Below are positions 46,544-58,641 of a stretch of DNA of 64,000 bases, one piece after another. Location: the NCBI GenBank assembly GCA_900155495.1, contig FTLJ01000512.1, positions 146,378 through 210,377 of the forward strand. Direction: 5' to 3'. How positions within the stretch are numbered: position 1 is the stretch's first letter; each line of letters opens with the position of its first letter. This DNA is from Porogramme epimiltina (Eukaryota; Basidiomycota; Agaricomycetes; Polyporales; Polyporaceae). A program made the translations under genes and the position numbers. The notes under the pieces were generated by a model, which searched no databases, had not been told where the DNA came from, and worked only from the letters and a program-made list of their open reading frames with translations.

Positions 46544-47697
46544 TGTCGATCGACGGGCTGACAAGATGCTCTCCCGACGCTGTTTGCTAGTGTTATGTGA
46601 AGAGCGGCTGACTTGAACATTGTCCTCCCTCGCCAGCCACCATCCATGCATCTATAAGAAGGTCCCCTCAACGCCCGTCCGACTTCATTCTCAACCACCA
46701 CCATCTTCTCTCTAGGCTCTCCCTCCTCACTGGGCGACCACTGGGCTACTATCCGGCTACCACTTGGCGACCTTCTGGCGACTTCTCAGCGATCCTCAAT
46801 CCCTCTTGTCCTGGACGACACGGCCTTCAACCTCAACGACCGCGCCGAACTGGACAGCCCCGAACGGTCAGCAAACTTCCCCTCGGACTGCAACCTCGAC
46901 CTTCAAGATGCTCCGCTCCCTCCCCACTGGACGACCCTCACGCAACTACCTGGTGGCTTCGCGACAATCGGTCCTCTTGGTCTAGGCGACACGGTCCTCG
47001 GCATCAACAATTGCGCTCAAATCCATGGTTCCAAACGGGCGAAGATCTTCCGCGGCGGTCTATCCCCTTGTCGGTCCTCAGCGGCTCAAACTACCCCCAG
47101 GCAACTATCAGGCGAACTTTCCGCGACATTCGGTCCTCCTGGTCTAGGCGACACGATCCTCTGGCATGTCAAGAACGGCGTCGAAACGCACAGCCCCAAA
47201 CGGGCGAAGATCCTCCGTGGCGGTCTACCCTCTCGTTGGTCTATGGCGGCTACCCATCTCAAGGACTCGCGGCAAAGTTCAAGGAAGGCTCCGAACCCAA
47301 CGATCAACCTCAACCATGGCCGCCGCTCAGATGGATGTCTCACCCCGGGCCCCCCTTACTCACCATTTGTTCTGCTAGGTACCATGGCCCACCGCAGGAA
47401 TGTCCCACCGCTGTCGCCGCCGTCTTGGTGTTTCTAGGTTCTGGCCATGGTTATGGCTGCCTCTGTGGCGACACTCTGACGACACTCTGGGGCGGTCCTC
47501 TTTGGCGACATCCCGTGACGGTCCTCTTTGGCGACTTCCTTCAGCGACCTCTGGAGCCGAGCGACTTTAGGTGGATTGTGGGATCATAATAAGGTGCGTC
47601 CCGAGGGGGGGTGGGCTCGAGGGCCCGTCCTGGCGCAGACCTTTTCGCGGTCCTCGGGATAAGTACCGTCGCAGCGCTGCTGGGCGGGAAACCAACA
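46544..47697 (+). repeat. right long terminal repeat, outward-facing on the plus strand
   Basis: Runs from TGTCGATCGA (46544) to CCAACA (47697), about 1150 bases, with TCTATAAGAAGG at 46651-46662. It is longer than the left copy by about 360 bases, in a section made of repeated CGGTCCTC/GGCGAC segments (about 46950-47300). The outer end matches 42959 onwards in inverted orientation. Confidence 0.75.
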
Positions 47698-48876
47698 TGC
47701 GCCGAATTTTCTTCCCCATATTGATACCTCTCATTGTATGTACTTATATCACGGAATATCGAGTCATGAACGGCCCGTTTGTTGTGCTGGACGTGTTGGA
47801 GGCAACGCTGAATGACGTCATGCGAGCCGGGTGCAAACGGACCGAATGTCATTCCCACGCCCTCCCGTAAATTCGAGGCTGTCAGAATGACCAGACCTGC
47901 TCCCACTTCCTATGTGTTCCGCTCGTTCTCTTAATGAAGTGGTCGTTTCTTGACATACGTCTCAAACCTCATGGTCCCTCATCTTGTCTTCATCTACCTA
48001 TTACCTCTTTGCAGCCTATAATCATGCCACCAAGTGCCCTCTAAGTCTGAGGCTTTTCACTCGCCCACGCCCAGGGCGTCGGTACGATGGACGCCTCTAT
48101 GCCCGATACTCACCATAACTTCGGTAACGTGGTTGGCCGCAAACTTCCCGAACAGCTCTTCCCATGAGACACATTGAGGTGGCCAGTCGCGTTCGCCGTT
48201 TTACAAACGATTTCGCACCGTTCGGGCCCGGAGTCTTGAAGTCGAGGCGGATCAAAGGTACGAGGAAGCCTTCACGAGTTCGGCGGCGAAGGTCGTCCCT
48301 TCCTGCTTGTGGTCGCTTCCTATGGAAGTGTATGCAGCATTTACCTGTTTCTACAGTTGAAAGTCGGTGCGTCTTATGCTCAGTGGGCAGGGCAGAGACC
48401 AAGAAGGCATCCACCGGTTCGAACACCGCAAGGACAGCATCACAGACACCTTGTGCCTGAGCGAGTTCGTACGAACGCCCACCAACTTGCCAAGGAGTGA
48501 ATCTCAGAGAGGTTTGTGTTGGACGTGTGAGGCCGTCTATTCATAATGCATTGACAAACTCATTTCACTGTTCGTAGACCTAGCCCAAACAAGTAAGAAA
48601 ACTTGAAGACTGGGGTGTACAACCATAGGAGGAACACTATATCATGGTACCGGAGATCAGGGTGTGTAATTTGTCTTGCTGTTCCGCTTCCCCTCGCGTA
48701 CATTCTTCTATTTCCCTCACAGGCACTCGTTAGTCTCACTCGGGACGCGGGACCTGGCCTTCCCGACCAGCCCGTACGGACCCGACGGCCCTCTCAATTT
48801 CGCAGCTCTGGGACCCCGCCCAAGGCGATCACAAGTCTCTCTGTTGCGCTGTCCAAAATAGCACAATGCTGGACAG
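47698..48876. other. intergenic between LTR and peroxidase
   Basis: A minus-strand frame of about 110-140 codons (48097 to about 48480; VDAFLVSALPTEHKTHRL) has no ATG in place and no known motif; it may be a gene fragment. Otherwise nothing seen. Confidence 0.35.
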
Positions 48877-48883
48877 TATAAAG
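48877..48883 (+). promoter_or_regulatory. TATA box of the manganese peroxidase gene
   Basis: TATAAAG, about 120 bases upstream of the ATG at 49002. Confidence 0.65.
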
Positions 48884-49001
48884 GCCCTCCTCAACATGGT
48901 CCAGCTCTCAGCACTCGACCCAGGGTCTCCTAGCAGCTGCGTTCCAGCGAACCCACCATCGAACAGTCGCTTCTACTTTCAGTCGCAACTTCTCAGACAA
49001 A

Positions 49002-50787
<1,786 letters not shown>

Positions 50788-51275
50788 GCTGTTCAGAAGG
50801 CAATGTCAATGACATCAACAATATGGGAGGCATGGAACTGGTATTGTGGCTGGTCTCTCTCGTTTATTCAGATATCGTCCCCTTCCTCCGGGTGTTCAAG
50901 TGTTTGAGATGGTTTAGTAGTTGGTGGAATTTACGGTCTACAAATGTGGCCAAATGTAGTATCGTATGTTGTATCTGTGAGGTCCGAGCGAGAGCGTATG
51001 TCAAACCCTGGTGAGACCTATAAATGATACTCAAGTGGCCAATCAAGGTGGACATTACTTGCTCATGAGATAAGTCCGAGGATTTCGGAGGTCTGTTACC
51101 TCATCAAGCGTTTGCTCGCGTGGTGGCTATGCGGTCTCGTGCCTGGATGCTGGCGCCGGTGAAAGCGGGCGCTCAGCGAGGCTGAGCGCTGGATATTTTC
51201 CCGTCTTTCCCGGCTCAATCCCTCGGATACCCTCCTCCATTCACTTCGGCTTCGGCAATCCGCCTCTCTCTCGCC
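50788..51275. other. intergenic between peroxidase and SET gene
   Basis: AT-richer 3' flank of the peroxidase followed by the promoter of the SET gene. No gene seen. Confidence 0.45.
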
Positions 51276-53321
51276 ATGGATAACCCTGTCGCAAGCGATT
51301 TCGTAGCGTGGTTCCAATCTCAACACGGGTCTCTCGATTCATCCAGCATGACAATCGTCGATTTCCCGGGCCACGGTCGCGGCGCCATCGCGCTGAAGGA
51401 CATCCCTGTACGTGCATTACTGTTTAGTCCTTGTCTTATTGTGAGGCCTGGCTCTTATATGCCATCTCTTGTAACAGGAAGACCACGTCCTGTTCTCTTT
51501 CCCTCGCGACTTGACACTGTCGACGCGTACCTGCACACTGCCTACACTTATGGGTGAGGGCTGGCGCGCACACGGGCTGCATGAAGGCTGGGCCGGGCTC
51601 ATACTATGCATGATGTGGGAGGAGGCGCGGGGCACGACGTCAAAATGGTCCGGGTACCTCTGTGAGTTCCACACGTCTTCGCAGCTGCGGCGTGCGTTCT
51701 GAACGAAGGGGGGCATCGCGTTCCAGCCGCGCTTCCGGAGACGTTCGACACACCGATGTTCTGGGGAGAGGAGGATCTTGCAGAGTTGCGGGGCACGGCT
51801 GTGGTAGGTCCGTCCCCCTGTACGTATCCTGTGTACGTCCGCGCCGACCAATCGTTCGTGGTGCAGACAAAGTTGGAAGGAGTGATGCGGAGCGCGACTA
51901 TCGCAACAAGTTGATTCCAGCGATGGAGGTGCGTTTCTTCCCAAAGTTGTAACAGTATTTCAAAACCTTTACACTTATTCATATTCGTGCACGCCCACAG
52001 AGTAGGACCGACCTATTCCCTGAAGACCTCATACCTAAATTCTTCTCGCTCGAGCGGTACCACTTAAACGGGAGCCGCATCCTTTCGCGCAGCTTTCACG
52101 TTGAGAAGTGGAGGCCGGAGCATGCGGAAGATAGTGATGGCGATGAAGAGGAGGCAGAAAAGGACGAGGACGAGACTGACACCAACGTGGCGGGCGAGGA
52201 CAGCGCTATGGACATCGACCCACCAGCTGAGCCGTCAGGCTCTGCGCCCGATGCCGTTGCCGAAACCAGCGAGGGCGACCGGCCAGATGAAGGATCTCAG
52301 CTGGGGGACGATGGAGATTCCGACGACGAGGACCAGGAGGACCCCGCGGACGTCGCAATGGTGCCCATGGCTGACATGCTCAACGCACGGTTCGAGTCTG
52401 AAAACGTGCGGCCCCCATTGGCGTATCTGCCGCACATCATGCGCTGACAGCACCCTCTAGGCGAAGCTCTTCTACGAGGAGCACGAGCTCAGGATGGTCT
52501 CGACCAAGCCCATCAAGGTCGGAGAGCAGATCGTAAGCCTGCGCGATATCTTCGGAATGCACCCTAGATTAACGAGTGATCGACACGCAGTGGAATACGT
52601 ACGGCGACCCGCCAAACTCGGATCTCCTCCGGAGATACGGACACGTTGACTTGGTGCCGCTTCGCTCGCCATTGTCCGGAATGGGCAACCCAGGCGACGT
52701 AGTCGAGGTTCGCGCGGATCTGGTCGTCTCAGCCGCGTCGAAAAAGGTAAAATACAACCTTCAAGAGCGAGTCGACTGGTGGCTGGAGGAAGCCGATGAT
52801 GAGTACGCGCGGTTGTCCTGATCTTCGCATAATTGCCAGCACTGATCCGCCGTCGGGTAGCGTCTTCGTTCTCCGCACGGACTGCGAACTACCGGAGGAG
52901 TTCGTCTCCTTCGGGCGGCTCTTACTGCTCTCTAAGGACGAATGGGCGAAGACTGCTAAGAAGAGCAAGCTGCCGAAGCCGAAAGTTGACAAAGACCTGT
53001 TGACAATCGCCATTGAGGTCTTAGAGACCCGACTGAAGGAGTATCCAACGACCATTGAGGTATATCTCGTCTTTCTGTACACGCTTTCTCGATCATCGAC
53101 CAGTCTTCTATCAGGACGATGAGAGGCTACTCGAGGCCGGGGCTGTGGAAGCACTCTCGTTGAACAAAAGGCACGCCGCGGTCGTTAGGCTGGGGGAGAA
53201 GAGGATCCTTCACGGAACGATCAAGGAACTGCGCAAGCAGGTGACGGCGATGTCAAGCGCATCCAAGAAACGCGGTCGGGAGGACGACAAGGGGGGCAGG
53301 GGCAAAAAGGCTAGGAAATGA
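51276..53321 (+). CDS. SET-domain lysine methyltransferase, SETD6/Rkm4 type
   Basis: Protein lysine methyltransferase; yeast Rkm4 modifies ribosomal protein L42. The ATG at 51276 starts MDNPVASDFVAWFQSQHG. SET parts in order: VDFPGHGRGAIALKDIP, EDHVLFSFPRDLTLS, LFPEDLIPKFFSLERYH, MVPMADMLNAR (the N-H-S type motif of this subfamily), KLFYEEHELRMVS and WNTYGDPPNSDLLRRYGHVD. The Rubisco-LSMT-like substrate-binding region follows. An acidic insert of about 75 residues (EDSDGDEEEAEKDEDETD and on) interrupts the domain before MADMLN; such inserts are known in fungal Rkm4. The C-terminus is basic (KKRGREDDKGGRGKKARK), a likely nuclear signal. About nine exons; those at 51.7-51.95 kb are approximate. 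Confidence 0.88.
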
Positions 53322-55506
53322 GACCTCACACGACCACGGCGGATGTCATGTGGAGAGATCCGACCTGTGCTTGTCTGTTCGTCGAGTCCAGAACATACCG
53401 TGCGTCGCTCGCATTTACGTGTGCCCTTTCCACGTTCCGATATTCAAACCCCGCAACGCCAGTCGTGCTGCGGTATATGTTGTCCGGAAATACGTAGATG
53501 CGACGATGCAAGCCCTCCGTAAGCCTCATGTATCCCGCTCGGAAGCCGCCGACGGCATGCGCCGTGAGGTGCGGGGGGTGGCTTCCATCAATGCTGCCCA
53601 AGCGACGGGGCCTTGAGCGAATGCCCCCCTCGCGAGACGTCCGCAAGAGCGTACACCCGCCACCGCCCCCGAGCGCGTCCAGCGACGAACGTATGATGCT
53701 CGGCGGCGTCCCTCGTGCAGCGAAGCCCGCAGAGGGCCCGCCGGAGAAGCACGCATCGGACGTCCAGCGACCGCCCAAGCTGCATCAGTTCTCCCGCGAC
53801 AGGAACCCCCGGTGGCGTCCCCCTGCACAAGGAGCACCCCCAGTCCCCAAAAGTGCTGGGCACGCGCCACAGCCTTCCGGCGGCGGGAACACAAGGACAC
53901 CCCAGCGGAAAGTTGATGTGCGGGCGTGGACACGAGCAGCGTGGCCATCACGGCGCCGTCCAGAGAGGGCCGACGTGTCGTCCTATCGCCGGTAAGCCTT
54001 AACTCCTCCGACGCAGGAATATCCCGCTGCACGCACGAGCTGGTGCTCTAACCGGGACCGCCTCTTCGCCACGGCGGCGCGCGCGCAGCGGACGTCGTCT
54101 TGCGGGCCCTGGCAAGAGCGTGCCCAGCATTCCCCGCCGCGTCTAGCCACCACGCCGTTCGCGGTGGCACGCCCACGACGCGTGTAATGGGCGTCACCCG
54201 GCGTGCGCGCGTTGCCCGGTAAGGCGCGAGTGCCCCACCCGGCGCCACCGTGTCTCTTGCCTCGCGGCGTCCCGCGAGGACCACAGATGGCGTGCGAGCG
54301 GGGATCTCGATCTCGATCGACGCCACAACGGCGCCTCGGGGCGGCAGTGCCCAAAACGGCATCGATCGGGTGGGGGTGGTGGGTGGCAGACCCCGCCCCC
54401 GAGGCCCGAGGCCCGCCCTCATGTCACCGCCGCCGCCTCAGGGCGGGCCCGCTTGATGTCTAGTCGCCGGGCGGGCGATGGCGGCCAGCAAATTTTCGTG
54501 GCACTAGTGGCGGGGGTTGCCAGACCGAAAGGCTGTTTGACTAAATCCATGCCTAACTCGTAAACATAATCGGGCAGCGATTCTTCCGGCATCAGCTCAG
54601 AACCGATGAAGCAGACATTATAAAGCCTACTAGGTCTACATGAATATGGTGGCACGGTGGACAGGTGGCGAAGGAGGGCAACCGTTCCTGGTCCAGAGAA
54701 AAAATACAACACACTCGGCTACACGGCGGAAGGTGGTATAGTACAGTGCTTTAAATCATAATCGTCATGTGTCGTGAGGGCGTCAGGTCGCCGGCGCAAG
54801 ATCCCCGGCCGTCAAAGAATATCGGGGGTTCTGCCCATGGAGTATGCCTTCAAGCACTCCACCAGGGGCACATGTACCATTGCTGCCGCGCGGAGATTGC
54901 TATCGCACGCCTGGGGAATAGGAGGAATACTCTGTAGTTACCCGTTAGCACGCCGTGTTCCCGCCTGAAACAGGCACTAATATATCTCACCAAGGTGAAA
55001 CCCCTCGCCAGCGTGAGGTCCGCCGAAAGCTGCGAGCACGCGAGCCTGAGGATGTGCCACGCGCTTTCGAAGGCGGTAAGTTTATTCCCCAGACCCTCGC
55101 AATTGTCTTGCAACGCGCCGAGCATGGTCATCTCGTGTTCGCCGTTTACCGGGGGTGATCGCTCAAGAGCTTCGTCTAAGCGGGGGTTGGTGTCAGCATG
55201 CAGCATCGTTCAGAGAATATCGGCCTACATCGGCGTAGTTCGACGTCTACGGAGACGCCGACTGGAAAAGGGCAAGCGGCACGTTAATTAATGCGCGACC
55301 GGAGGAAGACGGCCGGAACATACAGCACGAAAAGCGCATCTTCTCGAGACGCGCGAGGGCGACTTTGAACGTGTACACGAGTTTAGTTAGCAGTCGGCTT
55401 AGCGTCTACGGTGTCCAGTAAGATTGATGCCCCAAAATTGGCATCGAATCGACGAACCTTCCATATCGTGTAGCACAACCTGCCGTAAATGTGAGACAAT
55501 AGCCTA
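53322..55506. other. 2.2 kb, GC-rich, no convincing gene
   Basis: Long frames on both strands at 53.5-54.5 kb overlap one another, which fits GC bias rather than coding. A minus-strand stretch near 54450-54600 (LMPEESLPDYVYELGMDL) looks protein-like but has no partner exons that I could join. Low-complexity CCCGAGGCCCGAGG near 54395. Confidence 0.4.
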
Positions 55507-56357
55507 CTAGGCGTGCGCCTCGAGCCAGGACAATACGTACTCTTCGATGCCAGTCCAAATGCTCTCAAAGAACCCCGCAGGCTCCGCCTTGATTCTGAGC
55601 GCCGCAGCGACCTTGCGCGGGAAGACTTCGACCTCCCTTGCGAGCTCGTGGAAGCGCTCCGCGTTCTCTCGCGCGGTGTCGATGTGTACTGGTATGGTCT
55701 AGCAGGGCCACAAGACATAAGCGTTGCGTCAAGGCCCGAAGTGGACGAGAGGGGAGCAGCGGACGCATATACCCCACACGTACCTCGAGGAACTTCCCGA
55801 TCATCGTCTTCTTCTGCTCCACCGACACGTCCGGTGACTGGGACAGCGGGACCAAAATCTCCGCGAAATCTGCACGCGGCCGCCCACACACCACCACCCG
55901 TCAATTGGATTGGACTCTATCACTTCCCGGCGCACGCGCGCGCCGGGAAGCGAAAAGGCGACGCGGCTCACTCTTTAGGAAATGCGCGCACATCCCCGCG
56001 TTCTGCTGCGACTCCCGGTAGTTCTTCCGATGCCTCTGCGGGGGAGCGAATCAGTCACAACCGGGCACAACAACGCCGGTCAGCCCACACGGCCCACACA
56101 GTCCACACTCGCGGGGGGCGGGCGGCGCCGCCACAAACCGCACCACGCACCTGCCGAAGCGAGTTCCACTCTTCCGCGATCTCGTGCCCCTCGCCGATCT
56201 CGGGGGTGCTCTCGAGCTGGCCCGCGACGCTCCGGAAGAGGTCCTGGATGTCCAGCTGGTCGTTCATGAGCGTGACGAAGTTCTGCTTGAGCTCCATCCG
56301 GGCGCGCTGCGCTGCTTGCACATCGCTGTACGAGGGCGGTCCTGGCTGGTCGATCAT
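55507..56357 (-). CDS. unknown 182-residue helical protein
   Basis: No family recognised. Four minus-strand exons fit in phase: 56357-56151, 56035-55972, 55869-55784 and 55698-55507. The product starts MIDQPGPPSYSDVQ and is almost wholly helix-forming: LKQNFVTLMNDQLDIQDLF, QRHRKNYRESQQNAG, FAEILVPLSQSP, SVEQKKTMIGKFLE and TARENAERFHELAREVE. It ends WTGIEEYVLSWLEAHA. The middle (FLKNFAEILVPLSQ) is the only hydrophobic part. No signal peptide. A helical bundle is inferred; the role is unknown. The consistent phases make the gene itself fairly sure. Confidence 0.6.
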
Positions 56358-56796
56358 GGCTTTCGGCGGCGCGCGTTGTAAGTGGACCCGGTCGTGACTT
56401 GTGGAGGCTTCAAGGGGGCTCTTGACGGGTAGAGGCGCACTTCAGAGATGCAGGGAGGGTGTGCGCAATGTATAGCTGCTGTGCTGCGCAGCACTAGGGA
56501 GGAGGGTTATCGCAGAAGAGGGCCATCATCTGGCATGAGTAAACAGCGGACACAATGACCGACGTGCCTCGAGGCTCAATGCGACGAAGATCACGTGATG
56601 AAGTCGCTAGAAATTCTCCAGCCTCACTTCTTTCGAGTTCGTTCTGAAACACCCACGACCGCGAAAACAAAACTCGATGTTGGTCCCATTCTAAGTAGCC
56701 GCTGTATGGTAAGAAGTCCGTAGTCGATATTGTACAAAACGCCGGGTGGGGCATTAGGAACTGCTGAAACCTGTCACTCCTTCATTGTCAGAAAAA
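56358..56796. other. intergenic between two minus-strand genes
   Basis: Upstream region of the helical orphan and 3' flank of the F-box gene. No gene seen. Confidence 0.4.
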
Positions 56797-58641
56797 TCAC
56801 GCCTTCAAACTCGACCTCTCGACCACGTCCTTGACACTCAACGCAACCTCGGCGCCAGCCTTAACCACCGCCCCTCCCGCGCCCTCCCGTGCCTTCTTCT
56901 TCGCCCCGTCCTCCTTCACCGGCACCAACACCGGCGGCGCCGGGTCCTCGAGCATCCACACGACGCCCTCCCCGTCCTGCAAGTCCACGCCGACGCGCTC
57001 GAGCCGCTCCGTCCACCAGATGAACACGTCCGGCGCGAACGGGTCCGTCGACGTGCCGACGAGGAACCCGAGCGTGCGCACGACCTCGAGCGCGGGGAAC
57101 AGCGCGCGGTACGTCGCGAGCGCCGCGAGGTGCGCCTGCGCCTGCGCCGGCTTGTTCGGGTACAGCTTCCCCACGCTCACGCCCCGCAGCCCGACGCGCT
57201 TGAGCGCGCGGTGCGGCGCGTCCAGCGCGGGCAACGCGGGCGCGCCGCCGTGCAGCAGCGCGAGGTCCACCACGCTCGGCCCGGACGGGCGCCGCGCCTG
57301 CGGGCCCTGAGCTGGCGCGGACGCGGGCGCGGCGCTCGTCATGCTCGCGCCGGCGGCGGGCGGAGCGGCAGGGGCAGCAGCAGGGGCGTCCGGCTCGCGC
57401 TCCTCACGGGGCGCGTACTGCGCGAGCGCGCCGGGCGCCGCGGAAAGCACGCGCTCGCGGCAGTCGAAGACGAGCGTCTCGAGCGCGGGGCAGGCGTCCG
57501 GGACGAGGAACGCGGCGAGGCTGACGGGGCCGGGGCGGAGGGACTGGGTGTTGGACGGGAGAAGCTCGACGGTCCTGAGCTTGGGGCCGTGGCGCTCGAG
57601 GAAGCCGTTGAGCTCCTTGGTGACGAGCGCGACGTACACCGTGCGCGGCGCGCCCGCCGCGTCGAGCACGAGGTGGTGCAGCGCGGGGAGCGCCTGGTGG
57701 CGCGCCCACCGGAGGAGGAGCGGGCACGTCGGGAGCGCGACGTGCGTGACGTGCGGGAGCGCGGCGACGGGCCCCAGGGCGACGTGCTGTAGGCTCCTCT
57801 CCGCATCGAGTATGCAGATCTTCCGGACGTCGAGGACCCGCAGTGCGGAGAACTTGTCGAGCGCCGATGTCGTAAGGATCGGGAGCTCTTTGGCGGCAAT
57901 AAGAACGCTGTCCTGCTGCCAATACAGTTCCTCGAGCGCGCTCGGGAGGTATTGCTCGAGGACGGGCTGGAATCCGTGGGGGAGCGGCTCTTGCCACAGG
58001 CCGCTGAACACCCGCATCCGCGGGCAGAGCGACACGGCGTAGATGATGGCCTGGCAGTACCGGTTCGTCTGCGTCGACCGCGCCCACCGGTGCACCTCGA
58101 GGTGACGGACCCACTGCCCGTGTCCCAGGCCCTCGACGACTTCGGGCGTGCTAGCATTCGCAGCCGTGTCCCGCCGCACCTCCTTGCGGGTCTCGACCAG
58201 GGTCCTGCAGAGCGCCTCCGCGCGGCGCGCGCTGTTGAGCACGACGTGCTCGTACAGGAGCTCCGTCCCGAGCACCCGCCAGGCGCGGCACACGCGCACG
58301 AGCGCGCACTTGGTGCGCACCGACTCGATCGGCGAGTTCACGCCCGACGCGTAGTTGGCCGGCCGCTCCGGCGCGAACGGGTCCCCGGGCACGATCGAGC
58401 GGGTGCGCGGGACGTGCGTCGCGCACCGGAATATCTCGAGCCAGAGCTCGGGCGGCAGGCTCGAGTGGTCCGCGGCCGGCTTCCCAGGTGTGCCGCCGTC
58501 GACCGGGGTTTGGGACGGCGGCGGCGGTGGTGGTGGTGGGGCGGGCGCCGGCGGGTGTGCGCCCGCGTCGTTGTCTTTAGGGTTAGCGGAGGGCTCGTCT
58601 GGCATGGCGCTGCTCCCTGGGCGAAGCGCAGTCTTCAGCAT
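56797..58641 (-). CDS. F-box protein with leucine-rich C-terminal region, intronless
   Basis: Single exon of about 614 residues. A proline-rich N-terminus leads to SSLPPELWLEIFRCATHVP, the start of an F-box, which binds Skp1 in SCF ubiquitin ligases, then VRTKCALVRVCRAWRVLGTELLYEHVVL. The rest shows irregular leucine-rich spacing (ALRVLDVRKI, ALHHLVLDAAG, LRTVELLPS, ALETLVFDCRE) typical of the large basidiomycete F-box families; the substrate is unknown. The Met at 58641 (MLKTALRPG) was chosen; another in-frame Met at 58605 (MPDEPSANP) is equally possible. The longer frame above 58641 has no ATG. GC at third positions is very high, which opens long shadow frames on the other strand. Confidence 0.85.
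   Translation of the reverse strand: MLKTALRPGSSAMPDEPSANPKDNDAGAHPPAPAPPPPPPPPSQTPVDGGTPGKPAADHSSLPPELWLEIFRCATHVPRTRSIVPGDPFAPERPANYASGVNSPIESVRTKCALVRVCRAWRVLGTELLYEHVVLNSARRAEALCRTLVETRKEVRRDTAANASTPEVVEGLGHGQWVRHLEVHRWARSTQTNRYCQAIIYAVSLCPRMRVFSGLWQEPLPHGFQPVLEQYLPSALEELYWQQDSVLIAAKELPILTTSALDKFSALRVLDVRKICILDAERSLQHVALGPVAALPHVTHVALPTCPLLLRWARHQALPALHHLVLDAAGAPRTVYVALVTKELNGFLERHGPKLRTVELLPSNTQSLRPGPVSLAAFLVPDACPALETLVFDCRERVLSAAPGALAQYAPREEREPDAPAAAPAAPPAAGASMTSAAPASAPAQGPQARRPSGPSVVDLALLHGGAPALPALDAPHRALKRVGLRGVSVGKLYPNKPAQAQAHLAALATYRALFPALEVVRTLGFLVGTSTDPFAPDVFIWWTERLERVGVDLQDGEGVVWMLEDPAPPVLVPVKEDGAKKKAREGAGGAVVKAGAEVALSVKDVVERSSLKA

Noticed and set aside
42953..47703. Interpretation as a DNA transposon with very long terminal inverted repeats
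   Set aside because: TG...CA ends, an internal TATA box and an integrase-like trace fit LTRs better; no transposase or clear target-site duplication was found, so this stays only a secondary option.
48410..48430. GGTTCGAACACC, resembling a tRNA B box
   Set aside because: No A box, acceptor stem or cloverleaf could be built around it.
53526..54422. Overlapping long frames on both strands
   Set aside because: Mutually overlapping frames in GC-rich DNA without homology or start context.
56785..58157. Long frames on the plus and minus strands overlapping the F-box gene
   Set aside because: They mirror the GC-rich F-box exon and have Arg/Ala-biased composition with no motif.
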